In this document: positions 1 to 5,248 of the stretch, piece by piece
How positions within the stretch are numbered: the first letter of the stretch is position 1
How the letters are laid out: each line of letters starts with the position of its first letter
Assembly: GCA_947175775.1 (NCBI GenBank)
Contig: CAMWNY010000062.1
Coordinates: 1-10,124 of the forward strand
Direction: 5' to 3'
From: an uncultured Lachnospiraceae bacterium
GTDB taxonomy: Bacteria > Bacillota > Clostridia > Lachnospirales > Lachnospiraceae
DNA length: 10,124 nt
The notes under the pieces: model-generated
The model's input: the letters and a program-made list of their open reading frames with translations, nothing else
What the model was told of the DNA's origin: nothing
Databases searched by the model: none
Made by a program: the position numbers and the translations under genes

Positions 1-130
1 ACCTGCCTTTCCGGCAGCTGTCAGGTATCTAAAGTGTAAGACTAAACGCAACATTTGGGGAAGTGGAAACAGGTGAAAGACTAAAATCTACTTCGCACCC
101 TTCAAAGTGGAAATAACTTTTCACTTTAGT
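1..130. other. Left edge, no supported gene
   Basis: I see no supported gene here. One frame is open from base 2 to a TGA at 74-76 and could be the tail of a gene entering from the left, but it is too short to judge. The heptamer GACTAAA occurs at 40-46 and 79-85 and in inverted form at 125-131; the first two sit in the longer near-repeat GTG(T/A)AAGACTAAA. Bases 1-27 can fold into a small hairpin (ACCTG with CAGGT). No function is assigned. Confidence 0.3.
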
Positions 131-156
131 CAAATAAATTTTGTAATACAAGTATC

Positions 157-185
157 TTGCAATGCAAAAATGCATATGCTATAAT
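157..185 (+). promoter_or_regulatory. Promoter of antisense RNA 1
   Basis: The -35 box TTGCAA (157-162) and the consensus -10 box TATAAT (180-185) are separated by exactly 17 bases, and an extended -10 TG lies at 177-178. The same arrangement recurs at 2125-2153 in the second module, with the upstream AT-rich stretch and TTGTAATACAA also conserved. No reading frame follows, and a terminator lies about 45 bases downstream of the expected start near 192, so this promoter should drive a short non-coding RNA. Confidence 0.8.
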
Positions 186-191
186 TGCGGT

Positions 192-264
192 AGGCAAATG
201 ATGTGATTTAATCTATGCTTGCAGTAAACAAAACCCTAAGAGCGGCTATCTCTTAGGGTTTTTT
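192..264 (+). ncRNA. Antitoxin RNA 1 (par RNA II-like)
   Basis: This is a predicted untranslated RNA of about 73 nt, starting just after the TATAAT box and ending at the terminator. Bases 196-223 nearly repeat the plus-strand sequence over the toxin start (367-395): 13 identical bases in a row, then a gapped match through the start codon to the edge of the ribosome binding site. The RNA is therefore complementary to the toxin mRNA initiation region, and also to its 3' end because the two transcripts converge on one terminator. This two-region contact matches the par locus of plasmid pAD1, where RNA II blocks Fst translation. The exact ends are inferred. Confidence 0.7.
231..264. terminator. 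Shared bidirectional terminator, toxin module 1
   Basis: A perfect 12-bp stem (231-242 with 250-261) closes a 7-base loop. T residues follow on the plus strand (262-264 after the TTT arm) and a TTTTGTTT stretch follows on the minus strand. It can end both the antisense RNA and the convergent toxin mRNA, as in par-type loci. Confidence 0.8.
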
Positions 265-294
265 GTCAATTAAGGATGACCAATTCTAGGCTAG

Positions 295-387
295 TTACCG
301 TTTATCATCTCTGTCTAACCATTTCCAAATGTAGGCGGCTACTACACCTGACATAACAGAGAGAATAAATGATGTGATTAACTCCAT
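295..387 (-). CDS. Fst/par-like type I toxin peptide, copy 1
   Basis: This 30-aa peptide starts MELITSFILSVMSG and ends WKWLDRDDKR. Residues 4-21 form one hydrophobic helix, followed by a short charged tail. This architecture, with W-L-D/N-x-R/D after the helix, is that of the Fst family of membrane-damaging type I toxins. The start is fixed by a strong ribosome binding site, AAGGAGG on the minus strand (396-402), 8 bases upstream. Its mRNA would start near 428 and run into the shared terminator at 231-264. A divergent paralogue lies at 2277-2360. The antisense RNA at 192-264 can cover its start codon and should silence it. It lacks the proline seen in classical Fst, so it is a diverged member. 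The gene call is sure; the toxic activity is inferred from family and context. Confidence 0.8.
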   Translation of the reverse strand: MELITSFILSVMSGVVAAYIWKWLDRDDKR

Positions 388-434
388 GCTTTGCACCTCC
401 TTCCTGTCACCAGTATTGGAGGGATAACATCAAT

Positions 435-463
435 AGTTTATAATTTTTGCCAAATGATGTCGA
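435..463 (-). promoter_or_regulatory. Toxin 1 promoter
   Basis: Read on the minus strand, a -35-like TCGACA (458-463) is followed after 15 bases by TATAAA (437-442), or after 17 bases by TAAACT (435-440). The same layout, with a consensus TTGACA, is kept upstream of the second toxin (2407-2435), which supports it despite the imperfect boxes. Confidence 0.5.
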
Positions 464-956
464 TATAAGTACAAAAGTATGTTTGTATTTATATATGGAT
501 TATAATAATGTAAATTTTTCAAAAATATCAATTTCTATTAGGATTCTATTAGGATATGAAATAGTGGAGATTTACATGTGGGTGATGAATCTTTATCAGG
601 GGAATTAGATTTCTTTTCTGCAACGATTTCAGGGTATCGGAATCATCTCATCGATATTGATGTGGGTTTCTAATAGGGACAGAAACGCAGGTCTGTCAGT
701 TTGAAATTTATCCTAGCAGTCTGAAAAAATATCTGTCAAAGAAAGCTGTTTATGAAGTATCATAGATATCAGAATAACTTTTTTCCTGGGTATATGGTTT
801 TTAGAAGTTTATGCCCATTCGGGCGAGTAAAATGTCTGTCGACATTATATTATATCCAGTGACGGGGTATTTGTTTTTTGAAGTTAAAAATACTGTATTT
901 ATATGGTGTGTGGCGTTTCACAAACGCTTATATATCTGATTACTTGGAGGTGGATT
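464..956. other. Intergenic stretch before the integrase
   Basis: There is no intact gene. It holds an 11-bp tandem duplication (TTCTATTAGGA at 533-543 and 544-554), a possible decayed fragment (578-765), a hairpin GCCC-attc-GGGC near 812-823 and an inverted repeat AATGTC/GACATT near 831-846. It also holds a 13-base palindrome AAATACTGTATTT (888-900) and GCGTTT-cac-AAACGC (913-927), just before the integrase ribosome binding site. The last two could be operators of the integrase, but this is position-based only. Confidence 0.4.
578..765 (+). pseudogene. Possible decayed small gene
   Basis: A GTG at 578, 9-10 bases after GTGGAGA, opens 31 codons to a TAA at 671. Around that stop another frame takes over and stays open to a TAG at 763. 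Joined by one missing base near 665-673 they would give about 62 aa, containing SGELDFFSATISGYRN and then CQFEIYPSSLKKYLSKK. The amino-acid make-up looks protein-like, and the neighbouring integrase shows the same kind of decay. I recognise no family. It may be chance open frame in non-coding DNA. Confidence 0.25.
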
Positions 957-1857
957 ATGACGGTGGGTGAAACGTTTGATAATTTCATACTTTCAAGAAA
1001 GCTTGCAGACCTTTCAGCTAAGATGATAACTGGCTACATTTTGTAACGCCGTTCATTACATTTGTAGGCTCATGTAAGCCGTTTTCCGAACTGACATAGA
1101 ATGATATAATGATATAAACAGGTACATAGAAAAGCTCCTTGCAAGACCCGTAAGCAAGGCTACAAGGGCAACATATATGAGACACCTTAAAATATACTTG
1201 CGCTGGTCTGAAAATGAATACTGCGCCCTGTATAATTCCAAAGCGGTCAAAGTTCCCAAAAGTCCAAAGAAGTCAGTCCGCATTTATTTCGATACGGAAA
1301 TACGGGAGATATTTGACACGGTTTCCTCTGACACGGAATGGCTTGTTTTGCGTAACAAGTGCATAATAGCACTGATGTATGACAGCGGTCTTAGGCAGTC
1401 GGAAGTATGTACCCTCAAACGTAGCAAGGTTTCATATTTCGACAACCGTATGACGGTGTACGGCAAGGGAGATAAGGAACGCATTGTTCCGCTTGGGAAG
1501 CTTACAAAACAGTTCATGCATGAATATACTGCCAAATGCCCGTATACGCTTGATATGGTGTTTGTAAACCGTCGTGGACAGCCTTTGACGGGCAACGCTG
1601 TTAAGATGGTTATAAGCAAATTGTCACACAATTTAGGCTTTGAGCTATCCTCGCATAAGCTTAGGCATAATTTTGCAACCAATTACTGTATAGACCAGTA
1701 TAAAAAGCATGGTCAGATTGACATATACCGTCTCATGTACCTAATGGGTCATGAGGACATAGAAACAACAAGGCGTTATCTCCATTTTGCGTATGAGGTC
1801 ATAGCAAGTGAGGAGTGCATCTCGCATCTTGATGAGGTCATGCAGACATGCAAATAA
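957..1857 (+). pseudogene. Tyrosine recombinase (integrase), frameshifted
   Basis: This was a phage-type tyrosine recombinase that cuts and rejoins DNA at attachment sites. The true start is ATG 957, 6 bases after GGAGG (946-950). Three lesions break the N-terminal core-binding domain: a lost T in the run at 1039-1042, a TAG at 1097-1099, and an 8-bp tandem duplication (ATGATATA at 1101-1108 and 1109-1116). Restoring the T and removing one repeat rejoins all frames into 297 codons, a normal integrase length. The catalytic domain is intact: Arg in GLRQSE, Lys in GKGDK, His-x-x-Arg in SHKLRH, His in MGHED and Tyr in TRRYLH, about residues 144, 169, 231/234, 263 and 272 of the repaired protein. 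An internal ATG at 1177 opens 226 codons but has no ribosome binding site, and that product would lack the DNA-clamping domain. It is probably inactive. Confidence 0.85.
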
Positions 1858-1862
1858 CAAAC

Positions 1863-1897
1863 GGCGCGCTCGGCTCTGTCCGTGCGCGCCTGTTTTG
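1863..1897 (+). terminator. Terminator after integrase
   Basis: GGCGCGC (1863-1869) pairs with GCGCGCC (1884-1890) around a 14-base loop, followed by TGTTTTG. It lies 6 bases after the integrase stop codon. The stem is very GC-rich and the T tract short. Confidence 0.55.
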
Positions 1898-1942
1898 CTG
1901 TGCTACCTGATTTTTTTACCCGTTGTGAAGAAAATTGCAAAC

Positions 1943-1977
1943 AAAAAAGCCCTAAACCCGTATGAATACAAGCCTAG
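1943..1977 (-). terminator. Likely native terminator of the tRNA-Lys gene
   Basis: On the minus strand, an 11-bp stem with several G-U pairs (1967-1977 with 1952-1962) closes a four-base loop and is followed within a few bases by six T (1943-1948). It sits directly downstream of the tRNA 3' fragment. It is probably the original terminator of that tRNA, now separated from the intact gene by the inserted element. Confidence 0.5.
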
Positions 1978-1986
1978 AACCTTTCA

Positions 1987-2029
1987 TGCACCGCCAGGGG
2001 CTCGAACCCTGGACACCCTGATTAAGAGT
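1987..2029 (-). other. tRNA-Lys(CTT) 3' fragment, attachment site
   Basis: On the minus strand this reads as the 3' half of a tRNA. It has the anticodon loop CTCTTAA (2022-2028, anticodon CTT), the 3' anticodon arm TCAGG, a 5-bp T stem (CAGGG/CCCTG) with loop TTCGAGC, the acceptor strand GCGGTGC and the discriminator A (1987). CCA is not encoded. The 5' half is absent: the bases beyond 2029 cannot pair with the anticodon arm and no D arm follows. Such 3' fragments are what remains when an element inserts at the 3' end of a tRNA gene. By polarity, the inserted element lies at higher coordinates, and the intact tRNA should be at its far end, outside the window. Confidence 0.8.
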
Positions 2030-2050
2030 TTCGGTACCAGAAAATGGAAC

Positions 2051-2119
2051 TTGTAATACAAATTTATGGTTATTTTGGTTTTCCCGGATAAATTTTCGCG
2101 GATAAATTTTGTAATACAA
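2051..2119. repeat. TTGTAATACAA pair and 12-bp direct repeat
   Basis: TTGTAATACAA occurs at 2051-2061 and 2109-2119, close to the tRNA fragment. Between them is the direct repeat CGGATAAATTTT (2085-2096 and 2099-2110). The 11-mer is nearly palindromic (TTGTA-a-TACAA) and recurs at 141-151, at 10072-10082 and, cut by the window end, at 10117-10124. Copies 141 and 2109 lie at the same place upstream of the two antisense RNA promoters. Possible roles are an UP-like promoter element, a protein-binding site, or an integrase arm site. Confidence 0.5.
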
Positions 2120-2124
2120 GTATC

Positions 2125-2153
2125 TTGCAATGCGAAAATGCATATGCTATAAT
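2125..2153 (+). promoter_or_regulatory. Promoter of antisense RNA 2
   Basis: TTGCAA (2125-2130), a 17-base spacer and TATAAT (2148-2153) with an extended TG (2145-2146). It is almost identical to the promoter at 157-185. Transcription should start near 2160 and end at the hairpin 2199-2231. Confidence 0.8.
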
Positions 2154-2159
2154 AGCCGT

Positions 2160-2232
2160 AGGCAAAAGTTTGAGTCTGTACATTGCGACAGCAAAACGAA
2201 ACCCTCAAGGAGTGCGATTCCTTGAGGGTTTC
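2160..2232 (+). ncRNA. Antitoxin RNA 2 (par RNA II-like)
   Basis: This is a predicted untranslated RNA of about 73 nt. Bases 2164-2190 match the plus-strand sequence across the toxin 2 start (2339-2367) at 25 of 27 positions with one two-base gap. The RNA is therefore complementary to the toxin 2 start codon and the flank of its ribosome binding site. This segment differs strongly from the equivalent one in antitoxin RNA 1, while each matches its own toxin, which implies separate cognate pairs. The ends are inferred from the promoter and terminator. Confidence 0.7.
2199..2231. terminator. Shared bidirectional terminator, toxin module 2
   Basis: A 13-bp perfect stem (2199-2211 with 2219-2231) closes a 7-base loop. 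The T tract on the plus strand is short (TTTCTC); on the minus strand TTTCGTTTTG follows. It can end both convergent RNAs of the module. Confidence 0.75.
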
Positions 2233-2276
2233 TCAATTGTTTAGAGTACAATCATAAACTCAGGTTGGTTGCCGCA

Positions 2277-2360
2277 TTAGTTTCTGTCCAACCATTTGCA
2301 AATATAGTAGGCTACTATACCTGCCATGACAGAAATTAAAAAGTTTGAATCTATGTACAT
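2277..2360 (-). CDS. Fst/par-like type I toxin peptide, copy 2
   Basis: This 27-aa peptide starts MYIDSNFLISVMAGIV and ends CKWLDRN: one membrane helix (about residues 7-21) and a short polar tail. It aligns with copy 1 through ISVM(A/S)G(I/V)VA-Y and KWLDR. The start codon is 7 bases after AAGGAGG on the minus strand (2368-2374); a longer frame upstream to 2495 has no initiation signal and covers the promoter. The expected role is that of Fst toxins: the peptide inserts in the membrane and harms the cell when the unstable antisense RNA is lost, which stabilises the carrying element. The antisense RNA at 2160-2232 is its partner. The gene call is sure, the function inferred. Confidence 0.8.
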   Translation of the reverse strand: MYIDSNFLISVMAGIVAYYICKWLDRN

Positions 2361-2406
2361 TGCAACACCTCCTTCCCGATGTCGGTTTAGAAGTGACAAC
2401 ACTATT

Positions 2407-2435
2407 AGTTTATAGTTTTTGTCGCAGAATGTCAA
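2407..2435 (-). promoter_or_regulatory. Toxin 2 promoter
   Basis: Minus-strand TTGACA (2430-2435) is followed by TATAAA (2409-2414) after 15 bases, or by TAAACT (2407-2412) after 17. The layout is conserved with module 1. The toxin mRNA would have a leader of roughly 40 nt. Confidence 0.6.
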
Positions 2436-2511
2436 TAAAAGTACAAAAATATGTTTGCATTCAGATGCAAGTTGTGATAATATTAATCTAATCAATCAAC
2501 AATCTCTATGA

Positions 2512-2557
2512 AGATAGGAAATAGCGGAACCTCATATGCAGGCTCCGCTATTTCTTA
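2512..2557. terminator. Bidirectional hairpin between toxin 2 and membrane gene
   Basis: A long stem (AAATAGCGGA near 2519-2528 with TCCGCTATTT near 2543-2552, extended by CCT/AGG inside and AAGATA/TATCTT outside) surrounds a short loop. It lies just downstream of the minus-strand gene ending at 2564, so it probably terminates the repressor operon. T tracts are weak on both sides. Confidence 0.65.
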
Positions 2558-2563
2558 TCTTAT

Positions 2564-3106
2564 TTATTGCTTATATTTTACATTAAAATAATAAGTTCTA
2601 TAAAGTGGCACTCCGTTTAGCAAGTGTGTTACATGATACATCCATGCATCAGAATATCTGGTTGTATAAATAGTCACATCAGGGTAATTATTATAGAATA
2701 CCGATTGAACTCTTATTGACTCATTTTGTGATATTTCGCTATTAAGGTTAAAGCTCAATTCTTTATCTGTAATGAATGTGTTATCTTTGTTCATAGCAGT
2801 AGATATTATTTTGTCATAAAAATCCTTTTCATTTTTGCTAAGTTCATCATATGATATGTCATATGTGATTTTGTATTCAACAAACTCCGGCTCGTTGTTA
2901 AACAAATCAGTTTTATTATTTGTATCATATGATTCACTGCTTGTAATTTCTGTTTCTGAACCTTTATGAATAATGTTTTCGTTTACTACAGTTTCTGTTT
3001 GCTTTTGGTTAATGCTTCCGCAAATATACCCTAATGTGTATACTGCTAAAAGTATGACTAATTTTAATGCAGGATGTATGGTTGATTTATTTTGTTTGTA
3101 GGTCAT
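2564..3106 (-). CDS. Membrane-anchored protein, repressor operon
   Basis: This 180-aa protein has an N-terminal hydrophobic segment (residues 13-30, containing LVILLAVYTLGYICG) that should act as an uncleaved signal anchor. A polar, Asn/Ser/Thr-rich stretch (31-75) follows, then a region with an aromatic-rich C-terminus (SDAWMYHVTHLL to the end). The start at 3106 is preferred because AAAGGAAC lies about 8 bases upstream; an earlier in-frame ATG at 3139 has no good site. It follows the repressor gene after 46 bases with no terminator, so the two are probably one transcript expressed in the quiescent state. I recognise no family. Its position would suit a superinfection-exclusion or lysogenic-conversion protein, but this is inference only. 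Confidence 0.75.
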   Translation of the reverse strand: MTYKQNKSTIHPALKLVILLAVYTLGYICGSINQKQTETVVNENIIHKGSETEITSSESYDTNNKTDLFNNEPEFVEYKITYDISYDELSKNEKDFYDKIISTAMNKDNTFITDKELSFNLNSEISQNESIRVQSVFYNNYPDVTIYTTRYSDAWMYHVTHLLNGVPLYRTYYFNVKYKQ

Positions 3107-3152
3107 GGATTTAGTTCCTTTCTTAAAGTATTTTATCATTTATTTTTCTTAT

Positions 3153-3530
3153 TTATCCAATCTGTGAATTTAATGATTCTTGCTCCTGTGTTTGGTCAGA
3201 TCTTGGTAGAGCGTGTTGAATGTCTTCAGCATGTTTCATGGTCAAAGGTTGACCAATATCATTTGTATTGCGGTATAATTCTACTAATTTTTTTTCTTCT
3301 AATGTAAGATTTTCAGGATATTTACCAGTCAATAAATAATCAATACTTATCCCTAAAAAGTTGGATAGCTCAACTATAATAGCTGCATTTGGTATTTGTC
3401 CATTTTTATAATTACCAATTGCATTTTTGTTTAAATTTAAGCCATTTGTAATTTCAATATTAGTAAGTTTTGCATCATCCATTGCTTTTTTAAGTCTTTT
3501 TCCAAATTGTATACCATCTAGTTTATTCAT
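3153..3530 (-). CDS. XRE-family helix-turn-helix repressor
   Basis: This 125-aa protein has an N-terminal XRE/Cro-CI-type DNA-binding domain. Residues 7-70 read FGKRLKKAM, the helix-turn-helix around 21-45 (LTNIEITNGL, then NAIGNYKNGQIP), and the conserved closing helix ELSNFLGISIDYLLTG. The tail (71-125) is charged and Gln/Glu-rich, and I see no peptidase domain. The start is set by GGAGG on the minus strand (3536-3540), 5 bases upstream; the longer open frame to 3617 runs through promoter DNA. It is transcribed away from the early genes, and the gap between (3531-3708) holds palindromes and a consensus promoter. It is most likely the lysogeny regulator that binds those sites and represses the plus-strand genes. 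Confidence 0.9.
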   Translation of the reverse strand: MNKLDGIQFGKRLKKAMDDAKLTNIEITNGLNLNKNAIGNYKNGQIPNAAIIVELSNFLGISIDYLLTGKYPENLTLEEKKLVELYRNTNDIGQPLTMKHAEDIQHALPRSDQTQEQESLNSQIG

Positions 3531-3543
3531 TTTTACCTCCAAA

Positions 3544-3640
3544 TATCCAATAAAAAAAGGATAATAATATTGACATTCCAATATTAGTTGGATATAATAC
3601 TTTTGTAAGACAACCAATGTCTTATTAGATTAATCTAATA
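3544..3640. promoter_or_regulatory. Operator cluster of the XRE repressor (candidate)
   Basis: Several inverted repeats lie in the divergent gap. They are TATCC/GGATA (3544-3563), TCCAA-tattag-TTGGA (3577-3592) inside the promoter spacer, AAGACA-accaa-TGTCTT (3607-3623) just after the -10 box, and the 18-bp perfect palindrome TATTAGATT/AATCTAATA (3623-3640). A further palindrome AATCGCGATT lies at 3680-3689. Their position suits repressor binding; which one is used cannot be told. Confidence 0.55.
3570..3598 (+). promoter_or_regulatory. Consensus early promoter
   Basis: TTGACA (3570-3575), a spacer of exactly 17 bases and TATAAT (3593-3598) give a full sigma-70/SigA consensus. It drives the plus-strand genes from 3709. 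An inverted repeat fills the spacer and another overlaps the expected start, so it is likely strong but repressed. Confidence 0.85.
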
Positions 3641-3708
3641 CTTTATTGTAACACATATGTAATGAGAAAGAAACAAGCGAATCGCGATTGCTGGAAAGAG
3701 GTTGATTG

Positions 3709-3993
3709 ATGAAATGTTTTAAATGTAAAGATGGCAGAATCAGATCCATCGGTTATGTTATCATGCAGGCATGTTTTGTTTCTGAAAAAGGGAAAGAACT
3801 TGAAACCCATTCCTTTATTGAGTATGCATTGGTAGGCTTTGAAAAGGCATTCTCTCCTTTATGCAACGGACATTTCCTTTTTACATCAAAGGATTTCAAT
3901 GAATGCGCCGGAAAGCTTGCACAATACTGTCATGAACTGGAGAATTTCCCGGATGATGACACGGAAGAGCCTGAAGAACTGACATTTGGATAA
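3709..3993 (+). CDS. Small unknown early protein
   Basis: This 94-aa protein starts MKCFKCKDGRIRSIGY and ends in an acidic tail (DDDTEEPEELTFG). One CxxC pair (C3, C6) is present, but no second pair that would make a clear zinc finger. It is the first gene after the consensus promoter and the repressor. The ATG at 3709 is chosen over the adjacent TTG; an AGAGG motif lies about 10 bases upstream. I do not recognise the family. A role in early element functions is suggested only by position. Confidence 0.65.
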   Translation: MKCFKCKDGRIRSIGYVIMQACFVSEKGKELETHSFIEYALVGFEKAFSPLCNGHFLFTSKDFNECAGKLAQYCHELENFPDDDTEEPEELTFG

Positions 3994-4027
3994 TATTGGA
4001 AAGGAGTCAGAAAGGAGATTGATTTGA

Positions 4028-4315
4028 TTGGAAAAGATGATACAGAAATCCGTGCGTATTCCCTGTAGCCTTGTAGAGTTTGTCGACAGCCAGCCCGGCG
4101 CCGATTTTTCAAAAAAACTGATAGGAATACTTACGGAATACAAGAACGGAGAACTGGAACGTAAACTCATGCTCCAGCGTTACGATGAACAGATAGCGGA
4201 GCGTAAAAAGAGGCTTGACACCCTGATGCAGAAAGTCAACAGCGCATCAACGATAACCCGGAGGTTAGACGTTCTTTTCGACGAACTTGATGCGGCGAAT
4301 CCCTACCTTCAATGA
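4028..4315 (+). CDS. Ribbon-helix-helix-like DNA-binding protein (putative)
   Basis: This is a 95-aa protein. The N-terminal region (KSVRIPCSLVEFVDSQPG, then DFSKKLIGILTEYK) has the strand-helix-helix pattern of small ribbon-helix-helix regulators or relaxosome accessory proteins. Residues 42-72 are a charged, probably coiled-coil helix. AAGGAG (4012-4017) favours the TTG start at 4028 (10 bases away); the ATG at 4037 would be 19 bases away. The gene follows 3709-3993 in the same direction after 34 bases and lies next to the large structured region 4316-5279, where it could bind. The family assignment is tentative, and it might be a structural helper rather than a regulator. Confidence 0.6.
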   Translation: MEKMIQKSVRIPCSLVEFVDSQPGADFSKKLIGILTEYKNGELERKLMLQRYDEQIAERKKRLDTLMQKVNSASTITRRLDVLFDELDAANPYLQ

Positions 4316-4431
4316 CAAAAAACTTCCGGCAGCGCCTAATTGGTTCTTTGGAGGAGGCCGGGTTGTAGGGCGGAGCCCTGCGAACTTATACACTAACGGC
4401 TTCGATACCCTGTGTATAGCGGTACAATGGA

Positions 4432-4485
4432 TTGACGGTAACGGGGCCCCGATTTGTTTTTTAATCGGTTCCCCGTTATCGGCAA
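4432..4485. repeat. Long imperfect hairpin 1
   Basis: Arms 4436-4454 and 4463-4481 pair over almost their whole length (CGGTAACGGGG with CCCCGTTATCG, and CCGATT with AATCGG), with one 2-base internal mismatch and one G-T pair. TTG/CAA extends the base. The loop is 8 bases, mostly T. It is too stable to be chance and could serve as an origin or packaging hairpin. Confidence 0.7.
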
Positions 4486-4510
4486 AGCCGTTGCGCCGCT
4501 GTACACTAGA

Positions 4511-4586
4511 CCTGTCAGGGGAACCGTGGAATAAATTACGGCTTGCCTTTTAGCCGTACTTTATGCCGCGAAAGTCCCTTGACAGG
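4511..4586. repeat. Nested hairpin 2
   Basis: The outer arms CCTGTCA (4511-4517) and TGACAGG (4580-4586) enclose an inner stem: ATAAA-t-TACGGCT (4531-4543) with AGCCGTA-c-TTTAT (4552-4564). The whole could form a cruciform or a large single-stranded DNA fold. Confidence 0.65.
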
Positions 4587-4619
4587 GCGTACTGCTTAGC
4601 CATGTGGAAATGGAAATAT

Positions 4620-4637
4620 AAGACAATTTAATGTCTT
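4620..4637. repeat. AAGACA/TGTCTT inverted repeat
   Basis: AAGACA (4620-4625), 6 bases, TGTCTT (4632-4637). The same half-sites with a 5-base gap occur at 3607-3623 beside the early promoter, so one protein may recognise both. Confidence 0.4.
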
Positions 4638-4816
4638 TAAGCGGATTTTGCCATTAAAAGTGGACTGTATGCATGGTTGGGGGTTTAGGGGGGCACAGCG
4701 CCCCTGGGAAGAAAATCAAAAGATCTGCCCCTAGGATAGGGGTTGGGGGTGTGATAACTTATTCCGCAGAATGCTGTTTTGGAAAGAGTTGGTGGCGCGG
4801 AGAAAACCTTTTTCGT

Positions 4817-4846
4817 TTAACAGTTTTGACCGTGCACAATGATAAT
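4817..4846 (+). promoter_or_regulatory. Possible virion operon promoter
   Basis: TTAACA (4817-4822) and GATAAT (4841-4846) are separated by 18 bases. Each box differs from consensus by one base. It points towards the operon starting at 5280, leaving a long structured leader. This is a weak prediction. Confidence 0.3.
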
Positions 4847-5052
4847 TTCCTACTATTAGGGGGCTATGCCGGAAGCACTTAGCGAGAGCAAGCACGGCTG
4901 TACGGCGCCTTCCGAACAGGGTGAGGCAAGCCGTGCACAAAGTGCGCAGCCTCGAGGTTAGTGCGGGCCTGGGGGGCTCCCCCAAACCGAATCCCGCGGA
5001 ACCGGAAGGGGTGAAATTCCGGCGGAAAAGTCCGGCATCAGCCTGCGGCGGC

Positions 5053-5093
5053 AGTGCTTTGCGGCGCCGTCTTCCTGCCGGCAACAAAGCACT
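5053..5093. repeat. GC-rich hairpin 3
   Basis: AGTGCTTTG (5053-5061) pairs perfectly with CAAAGCACT (5085-5093); CGGC/GCCG pairs further inside. This is one of the strongest stems in the non-coding block. Confidence 0.65.
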
Positions 5094-5221
5094 TAATGAA
5101 GGCGAGCGCCGCCCTTGCGCGAAGCCTGAATTTAGTGCGACTTGCCGGGTCACAGCGTGGAGGCGCCGCCAAAAGCCCCGCTGACGGAAACGCCCTTCCG
5201 GCCGCCGCAGGCTGGCCGGCG

Positions 5222-5248
5222 CTGCCGCCGTCCCCGGCAGGGCGGCAG
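5222..5248. repeat. GC-rich hairpin 4 before the operon
   Basis: CTGCCGCC (5222-5229) pairs with GGCGGCAG (5241-5248) around an 11-base loop. It ends about 30 bases before the first gene of the virion operon and has no T tract, so it is unlikely to be a simple terminator. A packaging signal or leader structure is possible. Confidence 0.55.

Noticed and set aside
1177..1857. Intact 226-aa integrase from ATG 1177
   Set aside because: No ribosome binding site precedes it, and clear N-terminal integrase coding continues upstream in shifted frames to a good start at 957, so it is the remainder of a broken gene.
1987..2029. Complete tRNA-Lys gene
   Set aside because: Only the 3' half folds; bases beyond 2029 give no anticodon-stem partner, D arm or 5' acceptor strand.
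141..2119. CRISPR-like array from the repeated TTGTAATACAA
   Set aside because: Copies are short, irregularly spaced and separated by genes; no repeat-spacer periodicity exists.
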